Shown here: piece after piece, positions 1-10,720 of the stretch | How positions within the stretch are numbered: the first letter of the stretch is position 1 | Layout of the letters: each line of letters starts with the position of its first letter | Origin: Nymphaea colorata | Taxonomy: Eukaryota > Streptophyta > Magnoliopsida > Nymphaeales > Nymphaeaceae | NCBI RefSeq assembly: GCF_008831285.2 | Contig: NC_045140.1 | Location: 27,236,131-27,300,130, forward strand | Direction of reading: 5' to 3' | Length of the DNA: 64,000 bases | Notes under the pieces: generated by a model | Told to the model about the DNA's origin: nothing | The model's database searches: none | Seen by the model: only the letters and a program-made list of their open reading frames with translations | Position numbers and translations under genes: made by a program

Positions 1-638
1 TGTTACGAGGAAATTAACATTATTTGATGCGTAATATTGCATCAAAATATAGTAACAAAGTTCACATCTAAAAGTACACCTAATTGGTCCTATAGCTTTT
101 GCTTATGACAAAGCAAACGAGGGCTTCACTCATGCAGTGCTTTTAAGGTGAAAAATGGTACTTGTCTTCACTTTTAAAGTTAAAATGAATCGAGCTCCTT
201 CGTTGGAGCAATTTAATTTTAAATGGGCAATGACGCCTCTTGTCCTTGGTTTGAAAGTTGTACCCATAATCCTAGTTCCTGGGAGGAGCCATGGAAATTA
301 CTTTCAGAGATTCTGATCAAAAGATCCATGCCGCAGTTATAAATGGGAATCAAGCTCATTCGGTCAGTAGACGGCCCAAATCATGTTCAGACTGTCTCTC
401 TCTCTCTATCTATCTTAAACGGCGAGAGAAATGCATACAATGTTTATTACAAAGTATGTATAGATGTTATTTGTGGTGATAAATTATGCAACGGAGGACG
501 ATGGATAACATGCGTAAGGTATATGGTCGGGCTAGCCAATGTCCACCCTTACAATTTATTTAAATGGACGAGCGAGCCTGCACTCTGTTTATTACATACC
601 CAAAAAGACAAGCCAAACACTAGGCATGCCCTGTATGT
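1..638 (-). repeat. PR-1 unit 3' flank, copy 1
   Basis: No gene is seen here. The stretch is the 3' flank of the PR-1 pseudogene that follows on the minus strand. It recurs with the same order of landmarks at 13741-14266 and 53160-53700: an opening TGTTACGAGGAAAT-like block, a TTTTGCTTATGACAAAG block, a GGGGATCAAGCTCATT block, a short CT-rich run, and a block containing CACCCT followed by AATTTATT. A more diverged copy lies at 59640-60190. The shared flank shows that the cluster grew by duplicating units larger than the gene itself. Short open frames here are not conserved between copies and are not called. Confidence 0.8.
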
Positions 639-1013
639 CTAATAGGGAATCTCTCCTATAATGTTATCAGCGGGGTCGTAGTTGCAGGTAATGAAAGCGC
701 CACCATTGTTACACTCGACCCTAGCGCGAGCCAGCCGCACCGAGTTGTGCCACACCACCTGAGTGTAGTGCCCGCACACTTTATCAGTAGCACATGTATT
801 GGTGCCGTAGTCGTAGTTGCTCTTCTTGGACACCCACAAGTTCACGGCATCTACGGCGGTCCACCCAGAACCACCGCCTCCGAAGATGTTCTCCCCATAC
901 TCGCCAGTGGCCACGAGAGTGGATCAGGCTGCACTCGCTGATCCTCTGGCTGGCATAGTTCTGGGCGTAAGCTGCAACGGTGTCGCCCCCAAGAGATTGG
1001 ACCAATGCCATTT
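639..1013 (-). pseudogene. PR-1 pseudogene 1, 5'-truncated and frameshifted
   Basis: This is a broken copy of a PR-1 (CAP superfamily) gene. Reading on the minus strand, homology starts abruptly at GIGPISW. The signal peptide and the first CAP helix with its His are missing, and unrelated sequence lies upstream. A one-base insertion follows at SWG, where intact copies read TGGGACGACACC and this one reads TGGGGGCGACACC. A second frameshift lies before EYGENIF. The C-terminal half stays open through GHYTQVVW and ITCNYDP to a stop at 639-641. Within it the conserved WVSEK has become WVSKK, losing a CAP-cavity Glu, and the LGC cysteine is replaced in [10 protein letters not shown]. It cannot make a functional CAP protein. 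The 3' flank is the best preserved part. Confidence 0.93.
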
Positions 1014-1850
1014 TTGACCAATGGAACTAGTTTACACTCTGCGCCTTTTTGTCGATAACAAATAAACTGAAAATCACAGACATTTGTTTGCATCCAGCCA
1101 CCGTGGAGTATCTTTCACCTGAAGAGTTAACTCAAACCCGGATCCGTTTTTTCTCATCGCTCCGAACCCGTTACATTTTTCTGCCTCAAGTCTTAGAATG
1201 CTGGATCTTAACTAGTTGGACTTGGTTCTGGTTTGAGAAAACCAGACCCGAGCTGGAAGTTGGACCTGAATTTGATTGGGTCAGATCTCATCGTTGCAGA
1301 TTTGGTTGTGCATGAGTTCAAATTGGATATATCATTGACGACGTTATTTAGACGAGTCGATGAAAAATGCCATCACATGAGACCCATTAGTTGCTTATAG
1401 CTTAATAATATTCACTTCAAATTGATATTATTAACTAAAATGGAAGTTTTATTGCGTTAAAACACTTGTTCTAGTTTTTTGTTCATTTATATGTTCCTAA
1501 CTTGCTCGAGCTAAAACTATTTTAATCTTTGGATACATAGTGGTAATTGTTTCAAACCTTTTAGCGGCGCTAGCTATAATCTTTGCCTCATGACAGCCTT
1601 TTAACGGGTCAATTAGTGGATACATATGCCGTCCTACTTTTTCTCCACACATTTTAAATATCATTAAATTTAAATTATCATAAACTACACTTTTTAAGTA
1701 TAATTAAACAGATATGTTAAATAAAACTCTCAAAAAAATGTGAGACCAAGTTCTATACGTCATTCCTGCATATATATCGAGCACACACTAGATATTGACC
1801 CTACTATAAAAATGCATATTTACTTTCATGTTCAAACATTGCAGCATAAG
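1014..1850. other. no gene seen
   Basis: No supported gene. Positions 1120-1320 are rich in repeated 'aacccg' and 'gacccg' words, like the edges of plant non-autonomous DNA elements, but no terminal inverted repeat pair could be placed. The remainder is AT-rich and unstructured. Confidence 0.5.
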
Positions 1851-1854
1851 ATAA

Positions 1855-2092
1855 CAAGTGTATGAGATAACAAATAGATATGAAAAAATAAATAGGTATG
1901 ATATAACAAATAATTATGAAATAATGTGTATGAAATAACAAATAATTGTGAGATAATGAAAATGTATGAGATAACACTAAACATAAATATGAGATAATGC
2001 GTATGAGATAACAAAAGATTTATGAGATAACAGACGGTTGGTATGAAATAATGTTAAACATAAGTATGAGATAATGTTTATGAGAACAACAA
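1855..2092. repeat. degenerate tandem repeat, TATGAGATAACAAA family
   Basis: About a dozen imperfect copies of a word close to TATGAGATAACAAA or TATGAGATAATG follow one another with variable spacers. The minus-strand open frame across the array is a low-complexity product of the repeat and is not called as a gene. Confidence 0.85.
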
Positions 2093-2930
2093 AAAAAAAG
2101 AAGGCATTTTTTTACCACTAAAGGGGCATATTGGTTATAACGGTATGCATATACAAACTGACAAAATCTTCTTTTTGCGGCTTTATTTTTTGTCCTTACA
2201 AAAAGTTTCTTTTATATTAATCATGAACATTTTGTCATTATGGCGCATAAAAATTCATATATGGGAGTATAGTATATAACCAGCTTCGACCTAAAGTTAT
2301 GACTGACTATGCCTTCTTTTCCGGTCAAACTAGATGTTTAGAGTTTGTGTGGCTGCATAGACTTTCATGTGGCCGACCGCCATTTGGTCGAACCCTCTTA
2401 CCGACGTACAACTTAGCCAATTGAGTGTTGAGGGCGCTACGTGGGGGTTTAGTGTGAAAAAACTACTGCTACTTTGCTCATTTACTACAAGTTATATCTT
2501 CCTATGCATAAAAAAGCAAAAGTGTAATTGCAAATCCATTTGAGGTTCTAGACTTATGTAAATGTCATCTAGCTCTTTTCTTTTTGTCATTATTTTATCA
2601 TGAAAATGCTAGAACTATCTTTGTAATTGACAACAAAGATATTGTTGACGATTTAAACATGGAGTTAGGAAAGATAAGTGCACAAAATTTTATATTCGTA
2701 GCAGAAAATAAAATATTGTGGCCATCGGCCTTACAAAAGACATGATCAAGTCATCAATGTGTTTGACCAAATGGCAAGAGAAACCATTTCCGAAACACAC
2801 TCCACTGCCGAGTTGAATGGCAACAGAGAAAGAGAGCAACGGTGGCACGTACCAAGTCCAACTTTGAAGGGGTGCATCCGTTTTCCATTTCATCGTATAG
2901 ATTACGAGAATGAGTTGTGTGTGTTCCTTC
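2093..2930. other. no gene seen
   Basis: AT-rich intergenic DNA. No conserved coding frame, RNA gene or repeat boundary was recognised. Confidence 0.5.
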
Positions 2931-2934
2931 GCTA

Positions 2935-3940
2935 CCATTGTCTCATTTTATTAATGATAAGGTTGAAAGACAATTGTTTTAGAGAGATTCAAGGAAAGAA
3001 TCCCAATAAGATCAATCAAATTTAATGATAAAGGAAAAATAAAATCTTTTTTCAAAAATCAGATTTAGCTTCCCATGTTTATTGTTGCCAAGATTATAGT
3101 GTTGTCGATAAGGTTGAAAGACAACCATTCTAGGGATATTTAAGGAAAGAATCCCAACAAGATCAATCAAAATTAATGATAAAGGAAAAATAAAATCTTT
3201 CCACAAAAACCAGATTTAGTTTCTTATGTTTATCGTTGCCAAGATTATAGAAACTTCAACTATTTAAGCTCATTCTATGTATTGTCTAACCAGGGCTCAC
3301 AGTGGCCTTCTATGGTGAAAAATCATGCACGTTTAATGAAAAAATCTTTTCATTGCTAGTTTTTATTTGTTTTGCTTCTTCTTTATTTTTTAACCAGAGC
3401 AGGATGCTTGACAAAGAAGAATGAAGACCATAGGTGGCCTGCAGACGACCAAATACATAGCTGCATTCTTCACCAAAGTGAAGACTCGATTCTGTGAAAA
3501 AAATCTTAAGGAATCAAACTTGGGTTTTCTGAATCGCTGTCAAAGCTCACAAAAAATTTCATGGAGCAAATTTGGGCTCGCCCAATCACTGCCAGAGAAA
3601 TGGCATGATCACCTTTTACAAAGTTGTGCAGCAAACTTGGACTTTTAGATCCATTGTCCAGTTTGAAGGAGGATGTTAACGATATGATTGAAAGGCAACC
3701 ATTCTAGAAAGATTCAAAGAAAGAATCTCAGCAAGATCAATCAAAATTAATGATAATGAAAAAAGGAAATCTTTTTACAAAAATCAGATTTAGTTTCCCA
3801 TGTTTGTCGTTGCCAAGATTATAGGAACTTCAACTACTTAAGCTCGTTCTATGCATTGTGTAACTGAGACTCATGGTAGTCTTCTATAGTGAAAAACTAT
3901 GTATATTTAATGAAAAAACATTAAACCAGCCTATAAAACC
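2935..3940 (+). mobile_element. TRIM-like miniature LTR retrotransposon with an extra partial LTR
   Basis: Three copies of one terminal repeat lie in direct orientation: a partial copy at 2935-3099, a copy from about 3100, and a copy from 3674. The last starts TGTTAACGATA just after a purine run (TTGAAGGAGGA, 3663-3673) that fits a polypurine tract. Following the second copy is AACCAGAGCAGGATGCTTGA. In the related minus-strand copy near 49380 the same place reads TGGTATTAGAGCAGGATG, close to the initiator-tRNA-Met primer-binding site TGGTATCAGAGC. The internal part is only about 280 bp and has no gag or pol. Size and layout fit a TRIM element, and the extra LTR suggests recombination between copies. 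Related copies lie at 48900-49832. Confidence 0.72.
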
Positions 3941-6221
3941 CACCATTTGAAACAACTGTTGGGAAATTGCATGTGTTGAATGCCATAGGCTTGCTATTCA
4001 CAAGTCATCATTTGTGGCCATGCGTCTTGCTGATCGCTAATCCTGGATGATACGAATGGAAAGCCAATCAACTTATCAAGTCAACATTGTAAGAATTTCC
4101 ATGCACGCCAAGAATCAAATAAACGAGAAATGTCAAAGCACATAATAGAAGCAAGTGTAGCCACTCAAAATTTTCCATATCCATCATAACTGGAGATGAC
4201 ATGTTGAAAGCTCTATGGATATTCAAAACGCTCAAGTATGTGATATCTTTGCATGTTACTCTTATGATATGCAAATAACAAAAAAACGAGCGGTAGATCC
4301 ATTAGAAGAAACAAAATATGTAGCTTTTAGCCATCAACAAGAGAATGTGTTAATAAAGGGATAAAAAAGAGAAACATCGCCATAGAATACAAACACCAGA
4401 TGGTTTAACTTAGGTTTCAAAACCTTGAGAATCCAAAATTTATGATTAGTTATTGATTTGATTACTTTCTAAAAGTTTAAATGTCTTTAATTACAACTTG
4501 AGACCAAATACCAACCTTCTATGTGCGACTGCTCATTTGCTCCAATAAGTAGCAAATTGCACCATAAATCTTTGTATAAGTCAACGTCAATATATTTATA
4601 AACTGGAAGGATTAAGGATTTTCTGCCCTTTCAATGTCATGATTGATGAAGATTTCGTTCACCATTCTAAAAAGGATGAGCTAGCTCTAGAGTCTAGCCA
4701 AATCAGCAGATTGGGTCGTTCTATTTTTTGAACCACCCTCATATCACATTAACAATGCATCAAGTAGTGTTGACATTGGCCTGGATCAATCTTTGGCCAG
4801 CCTACAAACCATAGGTGATAAGACCCAATGTAGAAGTACAACTGCAGATTAAGTTCCCAACAAAGCTTGAGTTGTTCTAGAGGTAGTAGTAGAGCTACCA
4901 TGGGGGCCGTGTGGGCAACTACCCAACCCAGCCTGTGTAAACATTTTAAAAAATTTTATTTATCATGTTTTGTACTCAAGCCTAGACAGATGGAGTGCCC
5001 ACACTAGACCCCGGCTAATGTTCTGTAACTTTACATGAACCCAATCAATTGCAATAATAAGATTGATCAGTTCCCATCAACTAAACTTTCAGTATTCTTT
5101 TATTGGAATCATTATTTTACTATCTTCAGTTGTTTGATTATTTACTGTTTGCTTGTTTGAATCGTTGTTATGTCAGATCCCTACATCTGATTCAGACTCA
5201 TAGGCCCTTATTTATAGAGGATCGTGCATGTCATTTGCTAGTTTAAACTGCATAGTGAATCAGCTCATATCTAACTTATTATCAAAAGTGCTGAGTGTGA
5301 CAAATTTGTTCGATGTTCATTGGGACTTGATGCTTACCAAGTCCCATACATGCATCTTTAACAAACTTTAGAATGACCAACAAAGTCGGAAAAAGTTGCA
5401 ATATGTTCAGGAATTTACTAAGAGATTTCTTATTCTATTTTCATCAGAGGCCCAGCTAGGGCCCTCTTTCCTTGTGCTATTTCTTTGATATAATATAAAT
5501 TTGAACTATGACTTTCCTCACCCTGGTGGGTGTATCGCTCCTCGCCCAAGTTCCACAACAGTCCCAAACCTTAAAAGCAAGAAGATAGAGGGAGGAGCTT
5601 CAGCCTCTTCAGGGTATCTCTCTCCCGGGCAAGCTGAAACTACGAAGACAAGACGGCCACTATCATAATGGATCGTTCGAGTTCAACTATTAATTGATAA
5701 CCCATGAGGACTGTGTTTTCCACTACTGATATATTGACTAATCCACTTTGAGAGGGGCAGGAGAAAGTTATAAAGTAGATGTATCTCATCTTCTAGCGTG
5801 TAAGCATCTCCTTGTTCTGCCAATTGATAATCTGAGGCTTCATTGAATGATTCTTGTCCAATCGTCTTTTCCAATATGGTCATGAAATAGATCCGGGTGG
5901 ACAGACTTTCCAATATATGCACATACTATTTTACACTTGTTATTTCAATTACCAACAGGTTACCATGGTTCACGTGTCATTCGATATCAAATTCAAATTT
6001 GAAAAAGAAAACAAATTTAACAATGTTTTTTTCAATTTGTAACATCTTGTCCCAGTACATGTTGTATTTGGGCGTTTGTACTTTTCAATTCAATTAAAAA
6101 TTTAACTTGTGTATAGTTCAATCTAATTCTGAATTAGACTCCAAAACTAATTAGCCAATGTTTGAGCAGTTGATGTGTAACACTTTATTATGAGTAGTAT
6201 AGGCCTAAATTATAGATTATG
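3941..6221. other. no gene seen
   Basis: Mostly AT-rich intergenic DNA with no convincing coding frame. A less AT-rich patch at about 5510-5680 stands out by composition but has no long or recognisable frame, so no gene is called. Confidence 0.5.
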
Positions 6222-6892
6222 ATAGATCCTCAAAGACTTATAAAAAAGTTGTTAAGTGATTGTTGTCCACTTTTAGAGTTTAACTAAAATTACTGGGGGC
6301 AAGTTGTCATCATTTGGATTTTCCAGCAAAGGTAAATTAATGGCAGATTGGTATTGAGTGTCATCCATACAGACTAATATTGGTCTCTTTTTACTAGTTA
6401 ATGAAAGTAAAAATTTGAAAAAAGAAATTTTTGACAATATCCAGCGCCCAAGACATGCATACATTAAAATATAAATGTCCCCAAGTTTGGTGCGCTTTCA
6501 TAATCATAGAATAAAATGCAAATAAAAACAATTAAAATTCCACAGAATTTTCCATCTATTGATTAACCTAAATGAAGATCAAATTTCGGACGGTCATCCA
6601 TTTGTGTCAGCAGCAGAGCTACATATAGGCTTGTGGGGACAATTGACCACACCAGCCCAAAGAACTGTTGATGCACTCACAGGAAATACAAGCTACGGAA
6701 ACTTCGCAAGAACTTTCTATATTGGGTGGCGTACTTCAAGAGATCTTCAAAGACTTACAAAAAAGTTGTTAAGTGATTGTTGTCTATTTTTAGAGTTGAA
6801 CTAAAATTACTGGAGGCAAGTTGTGATCATTTGGATTTTCCAACAAAGGTAAATTAATGGCAGATTGGTATTGACTGTCATCCATTGATAGA
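6222..6892. repeat. 150-bp direct repeat, two copies
   Basis: Positions 6222-6372 and 6740-6892 are near-identical by eye, in the same orientation. Both run from AGATC(C/T)TCAAAGACTTA through GTTGTTAAGTGATTGTTGT to GGCAGATTGGTATTGA. The 370 bp between them is not repeated. This looks like a local duplication or two fragments of one element. No coding frame is shared between the copies. Confidence 0.8.
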
Positions 6893-7643
6893 TGTCTTGG
6901 TGGCTGTGAATATGCCATTGAAGATGCTTTTCATCCCTCATATTTCGCTTCAAGCTAATTTTATAAGAAATTTGATTTTGGTGTTGTAAAAGCTGTTTAT
7001 TTCTCATTATTAAAAAAAATATTAAATTAATGCTTGGACCGCTTTTACCGATGTTTTTTTCACTGTTGATAATATATTTATTTTTTGTAGTGTGGAACTT
7101 TCTTGAAGCTAATTATATGTAGAGATGCGTGCCTAGAAGACAAAGGAAACCTTCTTATAAAACAAAAAAACTTACATAGTTGACAAATGTAAGAGAGTTT
7201 TCTTGTGTATGTGGACAAATGGAGAAAAAAAAATGTAAAATGGGCATCGCCCACACCAGTCCACACTGGCTCCGCCTGTTATTTGCTGGCTGTACGTGTT
7301 CCCACCTCATGCCCGCCTATGGGCTTGGCCAACTTTGATCTTTGTCTACGAAAGAGCTCCGTGTTACTTAGAGTCCTGTGCCGGTCATGTACGTCGTATT
7401 TGTACACAAAATTCATCAGCAATATAACTAATGATGAAAATGTCTCTAGTTAATAAAAAAAAAAACTTTTTATAAAAATAAACAAGAAAAAAACTTTAAA
7501 AAATGAAAAGATATTTATTTTTAAATAATTTTCAAATAAACTTTACTTCTACCGTTTCATTTTTAGTGTATATATGTTGTGTGCGCCAAGCAGCACACGC
7601 ATGCAGAAAAGTGGTTGGCTTTTGTACGAAGTTGGTCGCTTAT
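6893..7643. other. no gene seen
   Basis: AT-rich intergenic DNA with poly(A) and poly(T) runs and no supported gene. Confidence 0.5.
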
Positions 7644-8475
7644 AATTCGCCTCCGGGGACTAAAATCGAAGGGAATTTACAAGCACACTGTGCCACCTCA
7701 AACCTCAATAATGGCCTCCTACGTACTCTACTTTTCCCTATTGAATCTTTTTTATCTTTCCGTTAAAAAGGAGAGGACAACGTGGCGTCTAAGAATGAAA
7801 GCGCAAGAGGAATAGAAGAAAAAGCCATATGAAGTAAAGACAGAAGCCTGAAAGATGAACTAATCCGATCCAAGATGGAGACCACTTCGAGAAAACTATG
7901 ATTAACTGGCAGTAGGAAATCAAGGTTCTCGTGACCACCTAAAATTGGAAACCTTAAACCACAAAGATAGCTTCAAAGAAATCAATGGCCAGACTTGAAT
8001 CAGCGAGCCAAGTACTCAAAACTAGCAACCTTATGCCCCTAGTGTTAAGAGGGATCAGGAGGAGAATCAACTAGACGAGGTTCTTAACATACCCAAAGGA
8101 GTACTACCAGAAAGCAGCCTTACTCGAACAGGCCACCACTAAGCAAGAAAGACGGATCTTTCAGAATGAAAAACAAGAACTCCTTTAGGTGGTCACGAGA
8201 ACCTTGATTTCCTACTGCCAGTTAATCATAGTTTCCTCCAAGTGGTCTCTATCTTGGATAAGATTACTTCAGAAGACTTCTGTCTTTACTTCATATCGCT
8301 TTTTCTTCTATTCCTTTTCTTTTCTTGCGCTTTCATTCTTAGACGCCACGTTGTCCTCTCCTTAACGGAAAGATAAAAAGATTCAATAGGGAAAAGTAAA
8401 GTACGTAGGGGGCCATTATGAGGTGGCACAGTGTGCTTGTAAATTCCCTTCGATTTTAGTCCTCGGAGGCGAATT
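7644..8475. mobile_element. foldback element with about 295-bp inverted arms
   Basis: The left arm (7644 to about 7940) and right arm (about 8183 to 8475) are imperfect reverse complements over nearly their whole length. The outer ends read AATTCGCCTCCGGGG and, as its complement, CCTCGGAGGCGAATT. The inner ends both carry the block AGGTGGTCACGAGAACCTTG in opposite senses. The roughly 240-bp centre is unique. No target-site duplication was evident at the ends. It may be a non-autonomous foldback or MULE-like element, or a transcribed inverted repeat. Similar short open frames appear in both arms only because the arms are copies. Confidence 0.82.
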
Positions 8476-8558
8476 GACACAAAACTCAAAGCTTAACCTC
8501 GATTATTCATCCCGTAGTTTCAAGTTTCTCTCTCTCTCATATTCTGGTCCTATATTCT

Positions 8559-8745
8559 TTGGCCGATGAGAATTCTCGAGCGCGGTACCCGCAACCTGGC
8601 ATCCGTGAGGGTCCAGGAGGTCCAGCGAATATGAACCAGGGCCAGGCCCTCAATGGAGGGGTAGCCAGCAACAATATGTTCAAAGAGGTCTGTCGCAGTA
8701 TCAGCAACAGCAGCAGCAGCAACAACATCCTCAATGGTTGAGGAG
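8559..8745 (+). pseudogene. DHH1/DDX6-type DEAD-box RNA helicase (RH6/RH8/RH12-like), N-terminal exon fragment
   Basis: The first part reads NSRARYPQPGIREGPGG, like the N-terminus of plant DHH1-family helicases (RGRYPPGIG type). The frame then slips near 8660. The continuation reads QQQYVQRG, a glutamine run, then HPQWLRR, which is the family's low-complexity N-terminal tail ending in QWLRR. A splice donor, AG/GTAAGC, follows at 8745/8746. The expected start codon reads TTG, not ATG. None of the helicase core (DEAD box, SAT, HRxGR) is in the next kilobase. The family acts in cytoplasmic mRNA decapping and P-bodies. This copy is best read as a captured or duplicated first exon that has decayed. 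The assignment rests on short but distinctive motifs. Confidence 0.72.
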
Positions 8746-8788
8746 GTAAGCTTCTGTTGAGGCTGGGGCCAGTACAGCAGAGAGGCTT

Positions 8789-8890
8789 GAAGGGGCTCCA
8801 GCTGCTGCCGTGAAGGGGCTCCTGCTGCTGCCGTGTCGTGAAGGGTCTCACTTTCAAGCCTTTCTTAGGTCTCACTTTCAAGCCTTTCTT
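8789..8890 (+). repeat. two adjacent short tandem duplications
   Basis: GAAGGGGCTCC(A/T)GCTGCTGCCGT occurs twice in a row from 8789. Then a roughly 24-bp word, GGTCTCACTTTCAAGCCTTT plus CTT, occurs twice from about 8844. Both sit just downstream of the helicase exon fragment. Confidence 0.8.
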
Positions 8891-10244
8891 CCTTTTCTTC
8901 TGTTGTTCTTTCTTCCCCCGCTTTTCATTTGGAAGCTAACACTCCTCCACGTGTTCTTGTTGGTCAAACGTTCCCTCTTCAATGGGAGGTTGACAAAAGC
9001 AGGATGTTGTCTTACCGGTTGGAAGGGAGACATACTTCTCTCTCCTTCTCTTCCTCTGTGTTCCTGGTTCTTTTTCCCTTTACATGGTTTTCTTTTGGTT
9101 GTTAAAATGATAGATGATGGGATGATGGGAGATAAAAAGGAGGAGAACGTCTGATAAAGAAGCACTGGTCATCATCAAAGGACTCACCAAAGCAAACAGC
9201 CTTGAGGAATTGTGAGAAAAGCAAGTTTCTTGAAAACCCAAACCCTAATCTCAACCCCAATCCCAACATAGCAAACTCCTCATCCCCCGCAACCTCTCAG
9301 ATGAAAAAAAGTAATTATGGAACATGTTGACCAGTGAACTGTGATTTGGGAAGCAAATATTTTCTTACGTTCTCCTTTTCTTTAAGAACATCCCATAGGT
9401 CACTTTATATTCCCTTCATCCCACCTCCTCCGGGCATTTGGAGGACCTACTTCAGAATTCCAAACATTGCACCCCGCCATAGTAGCAGATGGATTGTTGT
9501 AACATTCAAATGGCAGATTTTAACATGTCTTCCTAGCAGTGTTGGTTTCAATTTCAATTCCAATTCTAAAAAAGTTACGGAACTAAACTTATCAAGTGAG
9601 GCATTATAATTCCTTGCATGTGAGACTCTAGGTTTCACTCTAACGGCCTGAATAATGGCTCTTAACAGTTTCGGTTTCAGCTTTAAAAAGGCTACGAATC
9701 AAGATAAGCAATCATTTGACAACTCTTTTTACAAGTTTCTCAAGATTATGTACAATCTTAAATACTATACTAAAATTTTCAATGTTGGGTTACATAATTA
9801 AGACATGTTTTACTACTCACCATACTAAGAATCATTTTAGCGTATATTTATTTGGTCACATCATCTGGAGAACTGCCAATGTTATCCATCCAAGTGTAGC
9901 AAAATTCTTTTAGTGGAATTCATCGCCAGAGAGGAGATATGCTATGATTATTAAAAATTGCTATCTAGCTAATGGTTGGAATCTAAATTTTGACCCTAAA
10001 GTTGGTCCTAAGATAAACAAGAGAAAAAGGTGAAGGGGGTAAGAAAATACGGTTAAAATATTTCAAACACTATTCTAAGTCAGCATATATAAAAGCCACC
10101 AGCAAAAATAGGAAAAGACTTATCATAATCCATAAAAATATTATAAAAACAAAAGTGGTCCGCGTCTTGATCAAATTGGGTATTATTGTGAACAAGCCTT
10201 ACCATATTTTTGCAATAAATTATTCTTGAATACTGAAATAGAAA
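8891..10244. other. no gene; CT-rich stretch and a PR-1 upstream-module fragment
   Basis: No supported gene. Positions about 8880-9080 are CT-rich. Positions about 9316-9420 resemble the PR-1 distal upstream module, with ATGTTGACCAGTGAACTGTG resembling the same module at 19710 and 63325. Positions about 9990-10240 resemble the module seen at 52260-52420, including a shared TACGGTTAA(G/A)ATAT word. Confidence 0.5.
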
Positions 10245-10720
10245 GTTCTAGTCAACTTTCGGTAGCTAGCACGCGCAATGAGATGGCGCACATTTTAATA
10301 GAGAAAAGGCCAAACTCTGCAAGAAATTAGTAGTGATGCGAAACGATCAGGAGCAAGGAACTCCACAAAAAATCATCTTTTATATTTTCCCATTCGAAAG
10401 TTATCGTATTTGGCATCCTTACCTACATACAAGAGGTGTCCATTCTCGACATATCCGGCAGTTGGTAGTGGATATTCTTAAGATAACGTCTTCATATCGT
10501 GAGTCAAATTGGAAAAACAATTGTACTCTATATGTATACTATTTTATTGAAATCTAATCTTCACGTTACTATCGAACATGAAATATCAAAGAAGCGTTCT
10601 AAGCGTTCGAATCACTGCCTGTAGTAAAATGATTATATATATATATATACTGACCGCAGAAACTGCTGATTATCAACTACTCCATCCAAAATGGATTTTC
10701 TTAATCGATTTTTTTTTTTT
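10245..10720 (-). repeat. PR-1 upstream module without its gene
   Basis: This is a diverged copy of the region upstream of the PR-1 gene at 14267-14761 (its 15020-15570 and 16300-16370). Shared blocks include TTTCGG(T/C)AGCTAG, AAC/AGGATCAGGAGCAA, CATTCTCGACA(T/C)ATCCGG, GATATTCTT, AACGTCTTCATATCG, a following (TA)n run, and CAACTACTCCATCCAAAAT. No PR-1 coding sequence lies to its left, so the unit is gene-less here. Confidence 0.75.

Noticed and set aside
1855-2092. A CRISPR-like array
   Set aside because: The repeats are degenerate, short and unevenly spaced, without unique spacers of fixed length, in a plant nuclear context.
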